DNA of 64,000 bases from Streptomyces microflavus (GCF_014650075.1 NZ_BMUG01000014.1:1-64000); one strand, 5' to 3'. Positions 41,536 to 51,186 are shown, counted from the stretch's first letter. The notes: generated from the letters alone by a model not told the origin. Made by a program: numbers and translations.

Positions 41536-44325
41536 GTGAATCCGCCCGTACCCGAACTCCAGATACCCGCTGCCCCAGCTCACGGCGGGGCCACCGTCCC
41601 GCTCCCCCGGACCGCCCCCGGCGCGCTGATCCGCACAACCCTGCTGAGCCTGCCCGCCGAGCCCGGCCCCGCCGCCCTGTTCCGCGCCGCGCTGGCCGAA
41701 CTGGTGGTGCTGGAGGGCCGGCTCACGGCTCTGGCCCCCGCGCTCGGTGACGCGCTGTACGCGAGCCGGGCGGACCACACGGAGGACTTCCACCGCGACG
41801 TGGTGCTTCCGCTCCGCCGGGCCGTGCACAACGGGCGCGACCCCCGGCCCGCCCTTCTGCGACGGCTGGGCAGCCTTCCCGACCGGCTGCCCGAACTCCG
41901 CGACTGGCTCGGCGCACGGAGCCGCAGGGAGGAGTTGCTCACCGCGCTCCGGGCCGGGACGGCTCCCGCTCTCGCCGCCGGGCGGTCGGTGCTCGCCGGG
42001 TTGTGCCGGGAGCCCTCGTTCCTGCGTGCCGCGTCGTTCACCAGCGCCGATCTGTTGCGGGCGGTGATGCGGGCCGGGGAAGGGCTTGAGGACCGCAGGG
42101 CCCGGAAGGAGGAGGCGGGTGTGCTGCGGCACGTGACGCGGGCGGTGGCCCGCACGACACCGTTGTCCGCCTTCGCGGCCGTCGGCTGGGGGGTGCTGCC
42201 GAGGGCCGCGAAGGCGGGTAACGGCCCGGAGCCGGGTACCGGTTCCTTGAACGGTGCGGACCTCGGAGCCCGTTCCTGGAACGCGGCGGACCTGCCGCTC
42301 GGTTCGTCCCGGTCCGTCGTCCGCCCCAACCGGACGCTGGTGGACACCCTGTTCGCAGCACTGGCAGCGGACCCGGACCGTCGCGCCACCCTGCCGCACC
42401 GCATGTGCAGCAGCCTGCGGGCCTCCGACGGGCGTGCCGCCTTCGCCCGCTCCCGTACGGCCTTCACCGCCGCCCGCTTCCTCGCGGTGGAGGACGATGT
42501 GGTCACCCTCGGCGCGGCGGAACCACTGCGGGGGCTCGCCGCACTGTGCGACCCCCCGGCCACCCTCGACACCCTGGCCGGAATGCTCGCAGGAGCGGGA
42601 GCAGCAGTAGGACGGGAGGCGGGGGCGGCAACGGGAGCAGGACCGGAGCCGGAACAGGTGGCAGCGGCCTTCGCCTTCGTCCGGCAGGTCTGCGACGCCG
42701 GGCTCCTCGTCCCGGCCGAGCCCTTCGACCCGCAGGACCCGAACCCCTTGCCCCGGCTGGCCCGCTGGCTGCGGGAGACCGGCCTACCGCGCGACCCCGA
42801 ACTGGCCCTCCGTGTCGAGGATCTCTCCGTGCTCACCGGCGAGTTCGGCACAGCCGAACCGGCCCGCCGCGCCGCCGTACTCGCCACCCTCAGGGACCGC
42901 TGGGTGACGCTCCTCGACGAGGTGGGCCGCCCGGTGGGCGCCGCCTCCGCCCGCCTCACCGTCCTCAGCGAGGACGTCGTCGTGCGGCAGCCGGTGCGGC
43001 TGGACGGCTTCCTCGGCGACGCGGACCACCGTGCGCTCGGCGAACTGTCCTCCCTGGCGGAGGTGTTCGACCTCGGCCCCGAGGTGCGTCGGCAGGTACG
43101 GGACAGCTTCGTCGCACGGTACGGGCCCGGCGGGGTCTGCCCGCACGTGTGGGACTTCGGCGCGGACGCCAACGAGGCGTGGCAGCGGGCCGCGCGGGCC
43201 GTCGGCCGTGCTCCTGGCGCGGACGGTGACGGTTCCACCGCCGTCGGCGGTCTCCGGCAGCTCACCGCGCTCCGGGCCGAGCTGGTGGACGCCGCGCACC
43301 GGGCACACGCCGACAGCGGCGGCGGGCCCGATGACGACGTCGTCCTGCCGGCCGGTGCGGTGGCCGGGCTCGGCTCCCGGCTGCCCTCGTGGGCGACCCG
43401 GCGCCCGGTCTCGTACACCGGGTTCCTCCAGCGGGCGCCCGGTGGAGCGCTGTGTGTGAACCACGTGTACGGGGGGTGGGGGCGCTTCAGCAGCAGGTTC
43501 CTGGATTCCCTGGACCCGGGGGCCGCGCGGGAGACGACCGCTGCGGTGCTCGACGCGCTCGGCCCCGGCACCCAAGTGGCCCAGGTGCGCCCGGTGAGCG
43601 GCTTCAACGCCAACCTTCATCCGCTGTTCGTGCCGGACGAGATCGGGGCGGACCGCACGTACGCCTCCCTCGGCGCGGACGACGTCGAACTCGTCCATGA
43701 CCTGAGCGGCGACGAGGTACGCGTCCGGGTCAAGGCCACCGGCGAGTGGGCCGACGTGCTCTACGCGGGGGTGTTCGCCCCGCTCCTGCTGCAGCCCAGG
43801 CTCGCGCCCCTGTTGATGGACCACCCGCACGGCATCACCGACTTCGGTGCCCTGGTGCCCCGTCACATCACCCCCGTACCGGGCGGAGACCTGGTGCGCA
43901 CTCCCCGCCTGCGCCACCGCCATCTCGTGCTGCGCCGCCGCCGGTGGGAGCTGACCGGCTCCACGGTGGCGGCGCTCCTTTCGGAGCTGGCGGCCGAGGG
44001 CGAGGTGCCGGTGGGGACGGTGGCGCGCTGGCGGGCCCTGCTCGGCGTGCCCGATCAGCTCTATCTGCACGGAGCGCCACCGGCCCGGGGCGGGCGGGTG
44101 GACGAGGACCTCCTGCGCGCTCTCGACCGTCCCAAGCCGCAGTACGTCGACCTCGGCGACGCGCTCCATCTGCGCTGCCTGGGCAAGTGGCTGACCCGCC
44201 ACCCGGACGGAGTGGTCCTGGAGGAGGCGCTGCCCGCCCCCGTCCGGGGCGAGACGTACGCAGCGGTGGAGCTGGTGGTGGAGACCTACCGCGCCGGGCG
44301 GGCGAACCGAGAGGAAGGCCGATGA
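41536..44325 (+). CDS. LanB-type dehydratase, tRNA-dependent glutamylation domain (LazB/TbtB-like)
   Basis: About 929 residues matching Lant_dehydr_N. Typical stretches include LIRTTLLSLPAEPG at the start, EEAGVLRHVTRAVARTTPLSAFAAVGWG and QVRPVSGFNANLHPLFVPDEIG. In thiopeptide and class I lanthipeptide systems this domain transfers glutamate from Glu-tRNA to Ser/Thr of the precursor; a separate elimination domain then removes it to leave dehydroalanine or dehydrobutyrine. No elimination domain is present here; it is supplied by the gene at 48244. GTG 41536 is the likely start, since GTG 41449 lies in the hairpin. The stop overlaps the next start (ATGA). Confidence 0.9.
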   Translation: MNPPVPELQIPAAPAHGGATVPLPRTAPGALIRTTLLSLPAEPGPAALFRAALAELVVLEGRLTALAPALGDALYASRADHTEDFHRDVVLPLRRAVHNGRDPRPALLRRLGSLPDRLPELRDWLGARSRREELLTALRAGTAPALAAGRSVLAGLCREPSFLRAASFTSADLLRAVMRAGEGLEDRRARKEEAGVLRHVTRAVARTTPLSAFAAVGWGVLPRAAKAGNGPEPGTGSLNGADLGARSWNAADLPLGSSRSVVRPNRTLVDTLFAALAADPDRRATLPHRMCSSLRASDGRAAFARSRTAFTAARFLAVEDDVVTLGAAEPLRGLAALCDPPATLDTLAGMLAGAGAAVGREAGAATGAGPEPEQVAAAFAFVRQVCDAGLLVPAEPFDPQDPNPLPRLARWLRETGLPRDPELALRVEDLSVLTGEFGTAEPARRAAVLATLRDRWVTLLDEVGRPVGAASARLTVLSEDVVVRQPVRLDGFLGDADHRALGELSSLAEVFDLGPEVRRQVRDSFVARYGPGGVCPHVWDFGADANEAWQRAARAVGRAPGADGDGSTAVGGLRQLTALRAELVDAAHRAHADSGGGPDDDVVLPAGAVAGLGSRLPSWATRRPVSYTGFLQRAPGGALCVNHVYGGWGRFSSRFLDSLDPGAARETTAAVLDALGPGTQVAQVRPVSGFNANLHPLFVPDEIGADRTYASLGADDVELVHDLSGDEVRVRVKATGEWADVLYAGVFAPLLLQPRLAPLLMDHPHGITDFGALVPRHITPVPGGDLVRTPRLRHRHLVLRRRRWELTGSTVAALLSELAAEGEVPVGTVARWRALLGVPDQLYLHGAPPARGGRVDEDLLRALDRPKPQYVDLGDALHLRCLGKWLTRHPDGVVLEEALPAPVRGETYAAVELVVETYRAGRANREEGR

Positions 44326-46277
44326 CCGTCGACCAGGCGCAGGATTCTCCGGGCTCTCTGAGCTCTCCGACCTCTATGGACTCGCTCGAGTCGCTCGACT
44401 CCCTGGATTCTCCGGGGCGGTGGACTTTACGTCCGGGGGTCTCGGTGACCGTGCTCCACAACGGCGTACACCTCCGGGGCTGGATCACCAGCGTCACGCT
44501 GGAGGGCGGCCCCGGGATGCCGGTGCTCTGGGCCGGTCTGGCCCAGGTCCTCTCGGCGGACGGGGACCGGGACGGATACGCCGAGTTGGTGCGGGCGGCT
44601 CCGGCGGGTTCGCCGCTCCGGGCGGCCCTGCTCACGGTGATCGGCCAGTTGCACGACCACGACCTGCTGGTCGAGCGTTCCGGCGAGGAGCCGGAGGGCA
44701 GGGCCGGGCAGTGGCTCGGGTCGGTGGCCGACCGGCCCGCAGCAGCTGCGGCCGCGCTCACCCGCAGCCGGGCGCGGGTCCTCGGCGCGCGTCCGGACGG
44801 CCCGCTCGCCCGCACCGCCGCGCGGGCGCTGGACCGTGCGGGTATCCGCACGGAGGCCGTGGAGGCGGCGGATCTCCCGGACGGGCAGGTCTTGCTCGTC
44901 GCCGACAGGGGCGGCGAGCCCTCGGACAGCGTGCGGGAACAAGGGGCGGAGGAGTTGGCGGTGGCGGTCGGCGTGCGGGCGGGCGTCGGGTTCGTCACCC
45001 CCGTGGGCAGCGTGGCGCAGGCGCGTGGCGACGCCGACGGGCTGGCGGGCAGGTTGCGCCGGTGGGAGGTTCCGGGCGGGGCCGGGCACCCGGGGCTGCC
45101 GGCGCTCCTGGCCTCCTCGGCGGCGCAGCGGCTGGTGTGCGCGGTGGCCGGGCTCCGGGACCCGTCGGCCGAGGCGGGCGACGCCCGGCTGCTTCCCGGG
45201 CTGCCGACGGCACTCGTCGCGGAGCAGGAGCCGTTGCGGGGCGAGTACCGGAGCTGGCCGGGGCCCGTGCTCGTGGACGCCGACCGGGTCCGGCCCCCTG
45301 CTGCCGTACGTACGCTGGCCGAGGCGCTGGCCCGCATTCCGGTGCTCACCGACAGCAGGACCGGGGTGCTGGACGAACCGGAACCCGGGTCGCTCCCCCA
45401 GCTGCCCGCGGCGCTGGTCCGCTGCGCGATGGCGGACGGCGATCTGGTGTCAGGTGCCGCCCGGGCGGACCTGGCGCGGCTTGAGGCGGTGTGCCGTGCG
45501 GCCGAACTCCGCCTGGGTGAGGGCGAGACGGGCCTGACGGTCGGGGCGGGCGCGGAGCACGCGCGCGGTCGGGCGCTGCGGCGTGCGGCGATCGGGCAGG
45601 ACGCCATGACGTCCGTCCGCAAGGATGCGACGGCCGACGGACGCGCCGGGGAGACCGCAGGACCGGACATCAGATACGCGCACCACATCACGACCGTGCC
45701 CTGGTCCCCGGAGACCGCACGCCATCCGCAGGCGCTCCACTGGTGGTCCGTCCTGGTCCGGCGGCTCGGCGTCGACGCGGAGGTGGCGGTGTCGCGCCTG
45801 GACACGGGCGGCGGAGCCGTGTTCCATGCCCGGGTTCGGGGACGTACGACGGCGGGTGACGCGCCCGTCCTGCTCGGCACGGCCGTGGAGGCGTCGGTGG
45901 ACGACGCTGTCGCCTTCGCCGCGCTCTGTGCCGTGGTCGGGTTCCAGATGGCCGCCGACGTCCCGGGCGCCCGGCACCTGGTGACACCCAGTGGCGCGTC
46001 GGCCGCGCTCGCCCGGTCGGCCGAGCCGGCGCCCTGGGAGGACACGGGGTGGACGACGGAGTGGCTGGCGGAGGTGGCCGGCCGGGAACCGGACCTCCAG
46101 GAGGCCCTGACCGGCCTCACCGGGTGGTCCCCGCAGCCGTGGGAGCCGCCGTCCGGTGCGCTCGACGACGTACGCGCGCTCTGGTCGGCGCTGCGTCAGT
46201 GCGGCTTCTCGGTTCTGTCCACCCGCCCCGCGAGCGGCGCGCACCCCACGCACACCCCCCTGGAAGGACTCCGGTGA
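44322..46277 (+). CDS. RRE-containing Ocin-ThiF-like partner protein (LazD/TbtF-like)
   Basis: A 651-residue protein. After a Ser/Asp-rich start (SLESLDSLDSPG), residues about 33-130 form a RiPP recognition element of winged-helix type (LRPGVSVTVLHNGVHLRGW, GSPLRAALLTVIGQLHDHDLLVE). The rest is a degenerate E1/ThiF-like domain. In thiopeptide systems this protein binds the leader peptide and presents it to the YcaO enzyme. The C-terminal part (HHITTVPWSPETARHPQALHWW) is usual for these partners. Start and stop overlap both neighbours by 4 nt, showing translational coupling. Confidence 0.85.
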   Translation: MTVDQAQDSPGSLSSPTSMDSLESLDSLDSPGRWTLRPGVSVTVLHNGVHLRGWITSVTLEGGPGMPVLWAGLAQVLSADGDRDGYAELVRAAPAGSPLRAALLTVIGQLHDHDLLVERSGEEPEGRAGQWLGSVADRPAAAAAALTRSRARVLGARPDGPLARTAARALDRAGIRTEAVEAADLPDGQVLLVADRGGEPSDSVREQGAEELAVAVGVRAGVGFVTPVGSVAQARGDADGLAGRLRRWEVPGGAGHPGLPALLASSAAQRLVCAVAGLRDPSAEAGDARLLPGLPTALVAEQEPLRGEYRSWPGPVLVDADRVRPPAAVRTLAEALARIPVLTDSRTGVLDEPEPGSLPQLPAALVRCAMADGDLVSGAARADLARLEAVCRAAELRLGEGETGLTVGAGAEHARGRALRRAAIGQDAMTSVRKDATADGRAGETAGPDIRYAHHITTVPWSPETARHPQALHWWSVLVRRLGVDAEVAVSRLDTGGGAVFHARVRGRTTAGDAPVLLGTAVEASVDDAVAFAALCAVVGFQMAADVPGARHLVTPSGASAALARSAEPAPWEDTGWTTEWLAEVAGREPDLQEALTGLTGWSPQPWEPPSGALDDVRALWSALRQCGFSVLSTRPASGAHPTHTPLEGLR

Positions 46278-48184
46278 CCGCAGCAGCCCCGCTCCGCCAG
46301 GCTTTGGCCGAGGAGATCCCCACCGTCCTGGACGCGGCGGGCGCCCTGCGCCTCACCGAGGGCAGCGCCGTCGTGGTCCTGGACACCTGGACCCTGGGGG
46401 TGGCGGAGGAGCTGTCGCGGCACGCGCTGGTCCATCCGGTGACGCTCGTCCCCGTCCGGGGCGACGGTGCGCTGACGGTGGTGGGGCCCGTGCTGCGCCC
46501 CGGCGCGCGGGGGTGTCTGTCGTGCAGCGAGTACCGGCGGCTGGCGACGATCGGCGGCCGGGTGCCGTGGCACAGCCCCGGACTGCGGCTGGAGGGACGG
46601 CCCTCGCCCGCCTTCGTCGACGCCGTCGCTGTGCTGGCCACCTCTCTCCAGGAGAGCGGTGAGGCGGTCGTCCATGTCGTCCACAACGGCCGGGGCACCT
46701 GGTCGACCCACCGCTTCGAGCCCGTGGGCGGATGCGCGGTCTGCCTGCCGCTGCCGCCGGACGGTACCGAGGTCGCCGAGGCCGCCTTCGGCCCGGACGC
46801 GCGCCGCGCCCCGAGGCCGGCCGGCGGCCCGGAGTCGCTGCGTGAGCCCAACCCGCGTACCGGCGTGGCGGGTCTGCGGGAGGTGCTGTTCGACGAGCGG
46901 TTCGGGCCGGTCCACCAGATCCTGCGCACCGAGGAGTCCGTGCACAGTCTGACGAGCGCGTACGTGACGTACGGCCGTCATACGCGCGACGGCGGCTACG
47001 GGCGGAGCATCGACTTCGAGAGCAGCGAACGTGTCGCCCTGTTCGAGGCGGCGGAGCGCCTGGCGTCGATGAGCCCCACCGGCCACCGGACCGTCCTGCG
47101 CGCCCCGTACGCGGAACTCGGCCCCGAACGCGCGGTGGACCCGGTGCGGCTCGGGCTGCCCGATCCCGTCCACCACGGTCATCCCGCCTCCGCGACCGTG
47201 CCGTACACACCGGACCTCGAACTGGACTGGGTGCACGGCTGGTCCCTGACCCGTGACCGTACGACGGTGGTGCCCGAGCACGTGGCCTACTGGGACGCGA
47301 GCCCGGGCCGGCCCCGGGTGGTGTACGAGTGCTCCAGCGGCTGCGGGCTGGGCAACAGCGCGGCGGAGGCCGCGTTGTACGGGCTGTTCGAGGTCGCCGA
47401 GCGGGACGCGTTCCTGATGGCGTGGTACGCGCGCACGCCGTTGCACCGGGTCGCCGTTCCGGCCGGGGACCTGGAGGTGGCGCACCTGGTGGACCGTGCG
47501 GCGCTCGCCGGGTACCGGGTGGCGCTGTTCGACGCGACGAACGACTTCCAGGTGCCCGCCGTCATCGCCGTCGCCCTGCACCGGGGCGAACCCACCACGG
47601 CTCCGGGCGCGTTCGTCGCCGCCGGGAGCCATCACCATCCGCGTGCCGCGATCCGCTCCGCCGTCGCCGAGGTGGTGACCAATGTGGTGAACGCCGTGCA
47701 CCGGCACCGGGCCGAGCCGGAGATGTTCGACCGGCGGCGGCTGCTCCCGATGCTGGAGCGGCCGGAGCTGGTCACGACGCTCGCGGACCATGTGGCCGTC
47801 AACACGCTGCCCGAGGCCCGCTCCCGGCTGGACTTCCTCGACCCGGACGGCCCGGAGACGGAGTGGCAGGACATCTGGCCCGAGGCGTCGGAGCCGGCCC
47901 CCGTGCCGGATGTGACCAGCCTGTTGGAGGAGACCGTGAACCGGCTGGCCGGTCTCGGCCTGGAAGTCGTCGCCGTACCGCTGAGCGAGTCCGCCGTACG
48001 CGACCGGCTCGGGCTGCACACGGCGAAGGTCGTGGTCCCGGGCTCGCTGCCGATGACGTTCGGGCACGTCAACCGGCGCACGATCGGGCTCGACCGGCTC
48101 CTGGAGGTGCCGTTCCGGCTGGGGCGTACGCAACGGAGAGCACGCCACGACGAACTCGCCCTGCACCCGCATCCGTTCCCCTGA
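46274..48184 (+). CDS. YcaO-type azoline cyclodehydratase (LazE/TbtG-like)
   Basis: A 636-residue enzyme. The N-terminal part has two Cys pairs (GCLSCSEYRR and GCAVCLP) that likely hold zinc. The YcaO domain follows, with ATP-binding Glu-rich motifs SERVALFEAAERLAS and GNSAAEAALYGLFEVAERDAFLMAWY, and the protein ends in a proline-containing tail (LHPHPFP) like the C-terminal PxPxP motif of YcaO cyclodehydratases. It uses ATP to phosphorylate the amide carbonyl and cyclise Cys (and perhaps Ser/Thr) to azolines. GTG 46274 overlaps the stop of the preceding gene (GTGA). Confidence 0.93.
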   Translation: MTAAAPLRQALAEEIPTVLDAAGALRLTEGSAVVVLDTWTLGVAEELSRHALVHPVTLVPVRGDGALTVVGPVLRPGARGCLSCSEYRRLATIGGRVPWHSPGLRLEGRPSPAFVDAVAVLATSLQESGEAVVHVVHNGRGTWSTHRFEPVGGCAVCLPLPPDGTEVAEAAFGPDARRAPRPAGGPESLREPNPRTGVAGLREVLFDERFGPVHQILRTEESVHSLTSAYVTYGRHTRDGGYGRSIDFESSERVALFEAAERLASMSPTGHRTVLRAPYAELGPERAVDPVRLGLPDPVHHGHPASATVPYTPDLELDWVHGWSLTRDRTTVVPEHVAYWDASPGRPRVVYECSSGCGLGNSAAEAALYGLFEVAERDAFLMAWYARTPLHRVAVPAGDLEVAHLVDRAALAGYRVALFDATNDFQVPAVIAVALHRGEPTTAPGAFVAAGSHHHPRAAIRSAVAEVVTNVVNAVHRHRAEPEMFDRRRLLPMLERPELVTTLADHVAVNTLPEARSRLDFLDPDGPETEWQDIWPEASEPAPVPDVTSLLEETVNRLAGLGLEVVAVPLSESAVRDRLGLHTAKVVVPGSLPMTFGHVNRRTIGLDRLLEVPFRLGRTQRRARHDELALHPHPFP

Positions 48185-48243
48185 GGCGGGGCCCTTCCCC
48201 CCATATGCCCCGCAATCAGGACACCAGGACAGGAACTCATCAC

Positions 48244-50010
48244 GTGACGAACCGACTCCAGGAGCCGCCTGCCGGTACGGGCCGGACCGGGCCGGATACC
48301 TGGCTCAGCCTCCACTGCTTCCTGCGGTCCGCGCCCGAGGACGTCGACGCCTTCCTCACCGGGGACGTGGCCCCGCTCCTCGACGGGCTCGTCGCCGAGG
48401 GCGAGGCCACCGGCTGGTTCTTCATCCGCTACGACGAGGGCGGGCACCATCTGCGCCTCCGGATACGCGGGGTGTCGCAGGCGCGGGCCGCGTCCCTGCC
48501 GACCGCTCTCGCGCGACGGGCCGAGCGGCTGCCGGTCGCCGGTCCCGTACCCGGGCACGACGGGGACGGCCGGGGGCTCCACGCCGAGGTCCGCGTCGAG
48601 CCGTACGTTCCGGAGACCGGGCGCTACGGAGGTCCCGCGGCCCTGCCGGTGGCGGAAGAGGTGTTCGTCCTCTCCAGCCGGGTGGCCGTGCGGGCCGTCG
48701 GTGACGCCCCGCGAGGGAGCGCCCGGCTGTCCCTGGGCATCGATCTGGCGCACGCCACCGCTCTCGCCTGCGGCATGGACCGGCTGTCGGCGGCGCAGTG
48801 GTTGCGTCGGCACGCCGCGAGCTGGCGGTGGGCCGAGGACGTGCCGCTGCTCGGCCCCCAGCACGTCCACGCGCGGGTCAACAGCGTCTACGCACTCCAG
48901 CGCGAGGCTCTCGCGAGCCGTGCGCGGGCGGTGCGGCAGGCGCTGGAGGACGGCACGGCCCCCGGCCCGCTGACCGACTGGTACGACGGTGTCCGCGACG
49001 CCGACCGGGCCCTGCGCGCGGCTTCCCCGCAGGTGGGGCGCCCGCAGATCTGGGCGTCCCAGCTGCACATGCTCTTCAACCGGCTGGGCCTGGCGCCCGA
49101 CGAGGAGCGGGCGGTGTGCCGGCTGGCCGCGCGCACGCTCCTGGACCGGGGCGACGCGGCCTCGTACTTCCCGGACGACCACACCTCCCCCGACCGGCAG
49201 TACCTGGAGCGGAGCAAGTTCCACCTCGGGCGGGAGCAGGACTCGGCGCCGCTCGACATACCGGCCCGCCCGGCCGGAGAGCACGCGCTGCGGGGCGGCT
49301 CCGAACTGCCGCTTCCCGCAGGCCCGTTCCCGGACACGGATCTGCGGACGGTGATGAACAGCCGTGTCTCGCGGCGGGGCGCGCTGACGGGTCCGCTGGA
49401 CGCGGCCTCGCTCGGCACCCTGCTGTGGGGCTCGCACGCGTCCGGGCACGAGTCGGTCCACCGGTTCGCCGGCGGCGGTGAACGGCTCATGCGCCACCGG
49501 CCGTACCCGAGCGCGGGCGCCCTCTACACCGCGGGTCTCCGGCTGATCGCGCTGGACGTCCAGGGGCTCGCGCCGGGCACCTACCAGTGTGTGCCGGACC
49601 GGCGCTCGCTGCGGTACGTCGGCCCGGCACCCGCCCTGGAGGACATCAGGTCGCTGTCCTCGTACCTCTCTCGCTCCGACGACGACCCCGACGGAATCGT
49701 GCCGGACTCGCTCCCGGTGGTCCTCGGCCTCTACGTCGACCTGGGGCGGCTCAGGGAGCGTTACGGTCTGCGGGCGCTGCGGCTGGGGCTCCTGGAGGCG
49801 GGCCATCTGGCGCAGTCGCTCCTCCTGACGGCCACCGCGCTGCGGCTGGGCACCACGACGCTCGGCGGGTTCCGGGACGATCTGGCGCACGAGATCTTCG
49901 GTCTCGACGACCTGGACCAGCCGCTCCAGTACGTCCTGCCGGTCGGCCGGCACCCGGAGCTGCCGGTGACGGATACGCCGGTGCCTGAGGACCCGCGTCC
50001 GGGCGGTTAG
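48244..50010 (+). CDS. Fused glutamate-elimination domain and azoline dehydrogenase (LazF-like)
   Basis: A 588-residue bifunctional protein. Residues 1 to about 330 are a SpaB_C/thiopeptide-type domain (WLSLHCFLRSAPEDVDAFL, GWFFIRYDEGGHHLRLRI, QIWASQLHMLFNRLGL), the module that eliminates glutamate to form dehydroamino acids. Residues about 360-588 are a SagB-type FMN nitroreductase-fold dehydrogenase (SRVSRRG, RPYPSAGALYTAGLRL, GLLEAGHLAQSLLLTATAL, TTLGGF) that oxidises azolines to azoles. This is the domain fusion seen in lactazole LazF. GTG 48244 follows CAGGAACT. The stop overlaps the stop of the convergent beta-lactamase gene by 3 nt. Confidence 0.9.
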   Translation: MTNRLQEPPAGTGRTGPDTWLSLHCFLRSAPEDVDAFLTGDVAPLLDGLVAEGEATGWFFIRYDEGGHHLRLRIRGVSQARAASLPTALARRAERLPVAGPVPGHDGDGRGLHAEVRVEPYVPETGRYGGPAALPVAEEVFVLSSRVAVRAVGDAPRGSARLSLGIDLAHATALACGMDRLSAAQWLRRHAASWRWAEDVPLLGPQHVHARVNSVYALQREALASRARAVRQALEDGTAPGPLTDWYDGVRDADRALRAASPQVGRPQIWASQLHMLFNRLGLAPDEERAVCRLAARTLLDRGDAASYFPDDHTSPDRQYLERSKFHLGREQDSAPLDIPARPAGEHALRGGSELPLPAGPFPDTDLRTVMNSRVSRRGALTGPLDAASLGTLLWGSHASGHESVHRFAGGGERLMRHRPYPSAGALYTAGLRLIALDVQGLAPGTYQCVPDRRSLRYVGPAPALEDIRSLSSYLSRSDDDPDGIVPDSLPVVLGLYVDLGRLRERYGLRALRLGLLEAGHLAQSLLLTATALRLGTTTLGGFRDDLAHEIFGLDDLDQPLQYVLPVGRHPELPVTDTPVPEDPRPGG

Positions 50011-50984
50011 GCGAACGCTTCGAGGGCGACCTTCGCGGCTCCGGCGATCAGGGCGTCCTGGGGTTCGGCGTCCTTGGTGTCGCGCCGGGAGAGAACGGCG
50101 AGCGCGATCGGGGCGGCGCCGCCCGGGGGCCGGACGATGGCGATGTCGTTACGGGTCCCGTAGCCGCCGGTGCCGGTCTTGTCTCCGACCTCCCAGCCGC
50201 GGGGTGTGCCCGCGCGGATGGTGTGGTCGCCGGTGGTGTTGCGCTTCAGCCAGTCGGCGAGCACGGCCTGCTTCTCGGCGGGGAGGGCCGCCCCGAGGAC
50301 GTACGCACGCAGGTCCGTGGCCAGGGCGCGGGGTGTGCTGGTGTCACGGAGGTCGCCGGGGGTCGCATCGCTGAGGGCGACTTCGTAGCGGTCGCAGCGG
50401 GTGACGCGGTCCCCGAGTCCGCGCAGGGCGTCCTGGAGGCCTCGGGGGCCGCCCAGTTCGCGGAAGAGCAGGTTGGCGGCGGCGTTGTCGCTGTAGCGGA
50501 TGGCGGCGTCGCACAGTTCGCGCAGGGTCATGCCGGTGGCGACATGCTTCTCGGTGATGGGCGAGTTGCTGATGATCTCCTCCTCGCCGTAGCGGACGAG
50601 GCGCTCCATCTGCGGGAGGCTCTTCTTGGCCAGTACGGCCCCGGCGAGGAGGGCCTTGCAGGTGGAGGCGTAGGCGAACCGTTCGTCGGGGCGGTGGGCG
50701 ACGATCCGTCCGTCGCCGGTGTCGACCGCGTACACGCCCAGCCGGGCGTCGAACTTCCGCTCCAGTCCGGCGAAGGCGCGGTCCGTACGGGGCAGGGCCG
50801 AGGCCGACGGCGAGGGCCCGGGGCCGGAACGGCTCGGCCCGCTCCTCCCGTCGGTGGCGGTATCCGGTCCGGCCGTCGAACAGCCGGTGAGCGGGAGCAG
50901 GGCGGCACCGGCCAGTGCGGCGAGTGCGGACCGGCGGGAGACATGGGCGGGAGTGCGGGTGGACGCGGCGGTACGGGTGGGCAC
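50007..50984 (-). CDS. blaL: Class A beta-lactamase, lipoprotein type
   Basis: A 325-residue serine beta-lactamase. Twin-arginine-like start (SRRSALAALAGAALLPLTGC) and a lipobox Cys35 suggest export and membrane anchoring. Active-site motifs are S107TCK110, SDN in RYSDNAAAN, the deacylating Glu in RYEVALSD (ExxLN with Ser in place of Asn), and KTG in GDKTGTGGYG. It hydrolyses penicillin-type antibiotics outside the membrane. GTG 50984 follows GAGAGG. It is divergent from a LysR gene that is coupled to a BlaB-like gene, the arrangement known from Streptomyces cacaoi blaL-blaA-blaB. Confidence 0.92.
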   Translation of the reverse strand: MPTRTAASTRTPAHVSRRSALAALAGAALLPLTGCSTAGPDTATDGRSGPSRSGPGPSPSASALPRTDRAFAGLERKFDARLGVYAVDTGDGRIVAHRPDERFAYASTCKALLAGAVLAKKSLPQMERLVRYGEEEIISNSPITEKHVATGMTLRELCDAAIRYSDNAAANLLFRELGGPRGLQDALRGLGDRVTRCDRYEVALSDATPGDLRDTSTPRALATDLRAYVLGAALPAEKQAVLADWLKRNTTGDHTIRAGTPRGWEVGDKTGTGGYGTRNDIAIVRPPGGAAPIALAVLSRRDTKDAEPQDALIAGAAKVALEAFA

Positions 50985-51165
50985 GGCGGCGGACCTCTCT
51001 CTCGACGGTGGTGGTGGCTCGACGGTGATGGCGGCTCGTCGGTGGTGGTGGAGCGCACGGGCCCGGTCGCGGCCCGGCTCCGACGCGGGGTGCGGCCGCG
51101 TCGTCGGCCTCTGCGGAGTCAAACCTGCCGTCGGCCCGCAAGTCGAATACGATCTCGGCATCGGA

Positions 51166-51186
51166 GTGATTCACCGGCCGTATCAC
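51166..51186. promoter_or_regulatory. LysR-type binding box GTGAT-N11-ATCAC
   Basis: Perfect 5-bp inverted arms (51166-51170 and 51182-51186) separated by 11 nt, a T-N11-A LysR site. It lies between the divergent beta-lactamase and regulator genes, 20 nt before the regulator start. Confidence 0.72.

Noticed and set aside
42784..44202. 472-residue open frame on the minus strand
   Set aside because: Antisense to the LanB-type dehydratase with repetitive Arg/Gly/Val content.
47632..49953. 773-residue open frame on the minus strand
   Set aside because: Shadow of the YcaO and LazF-like genes, whose motifs are clear on the other strand.
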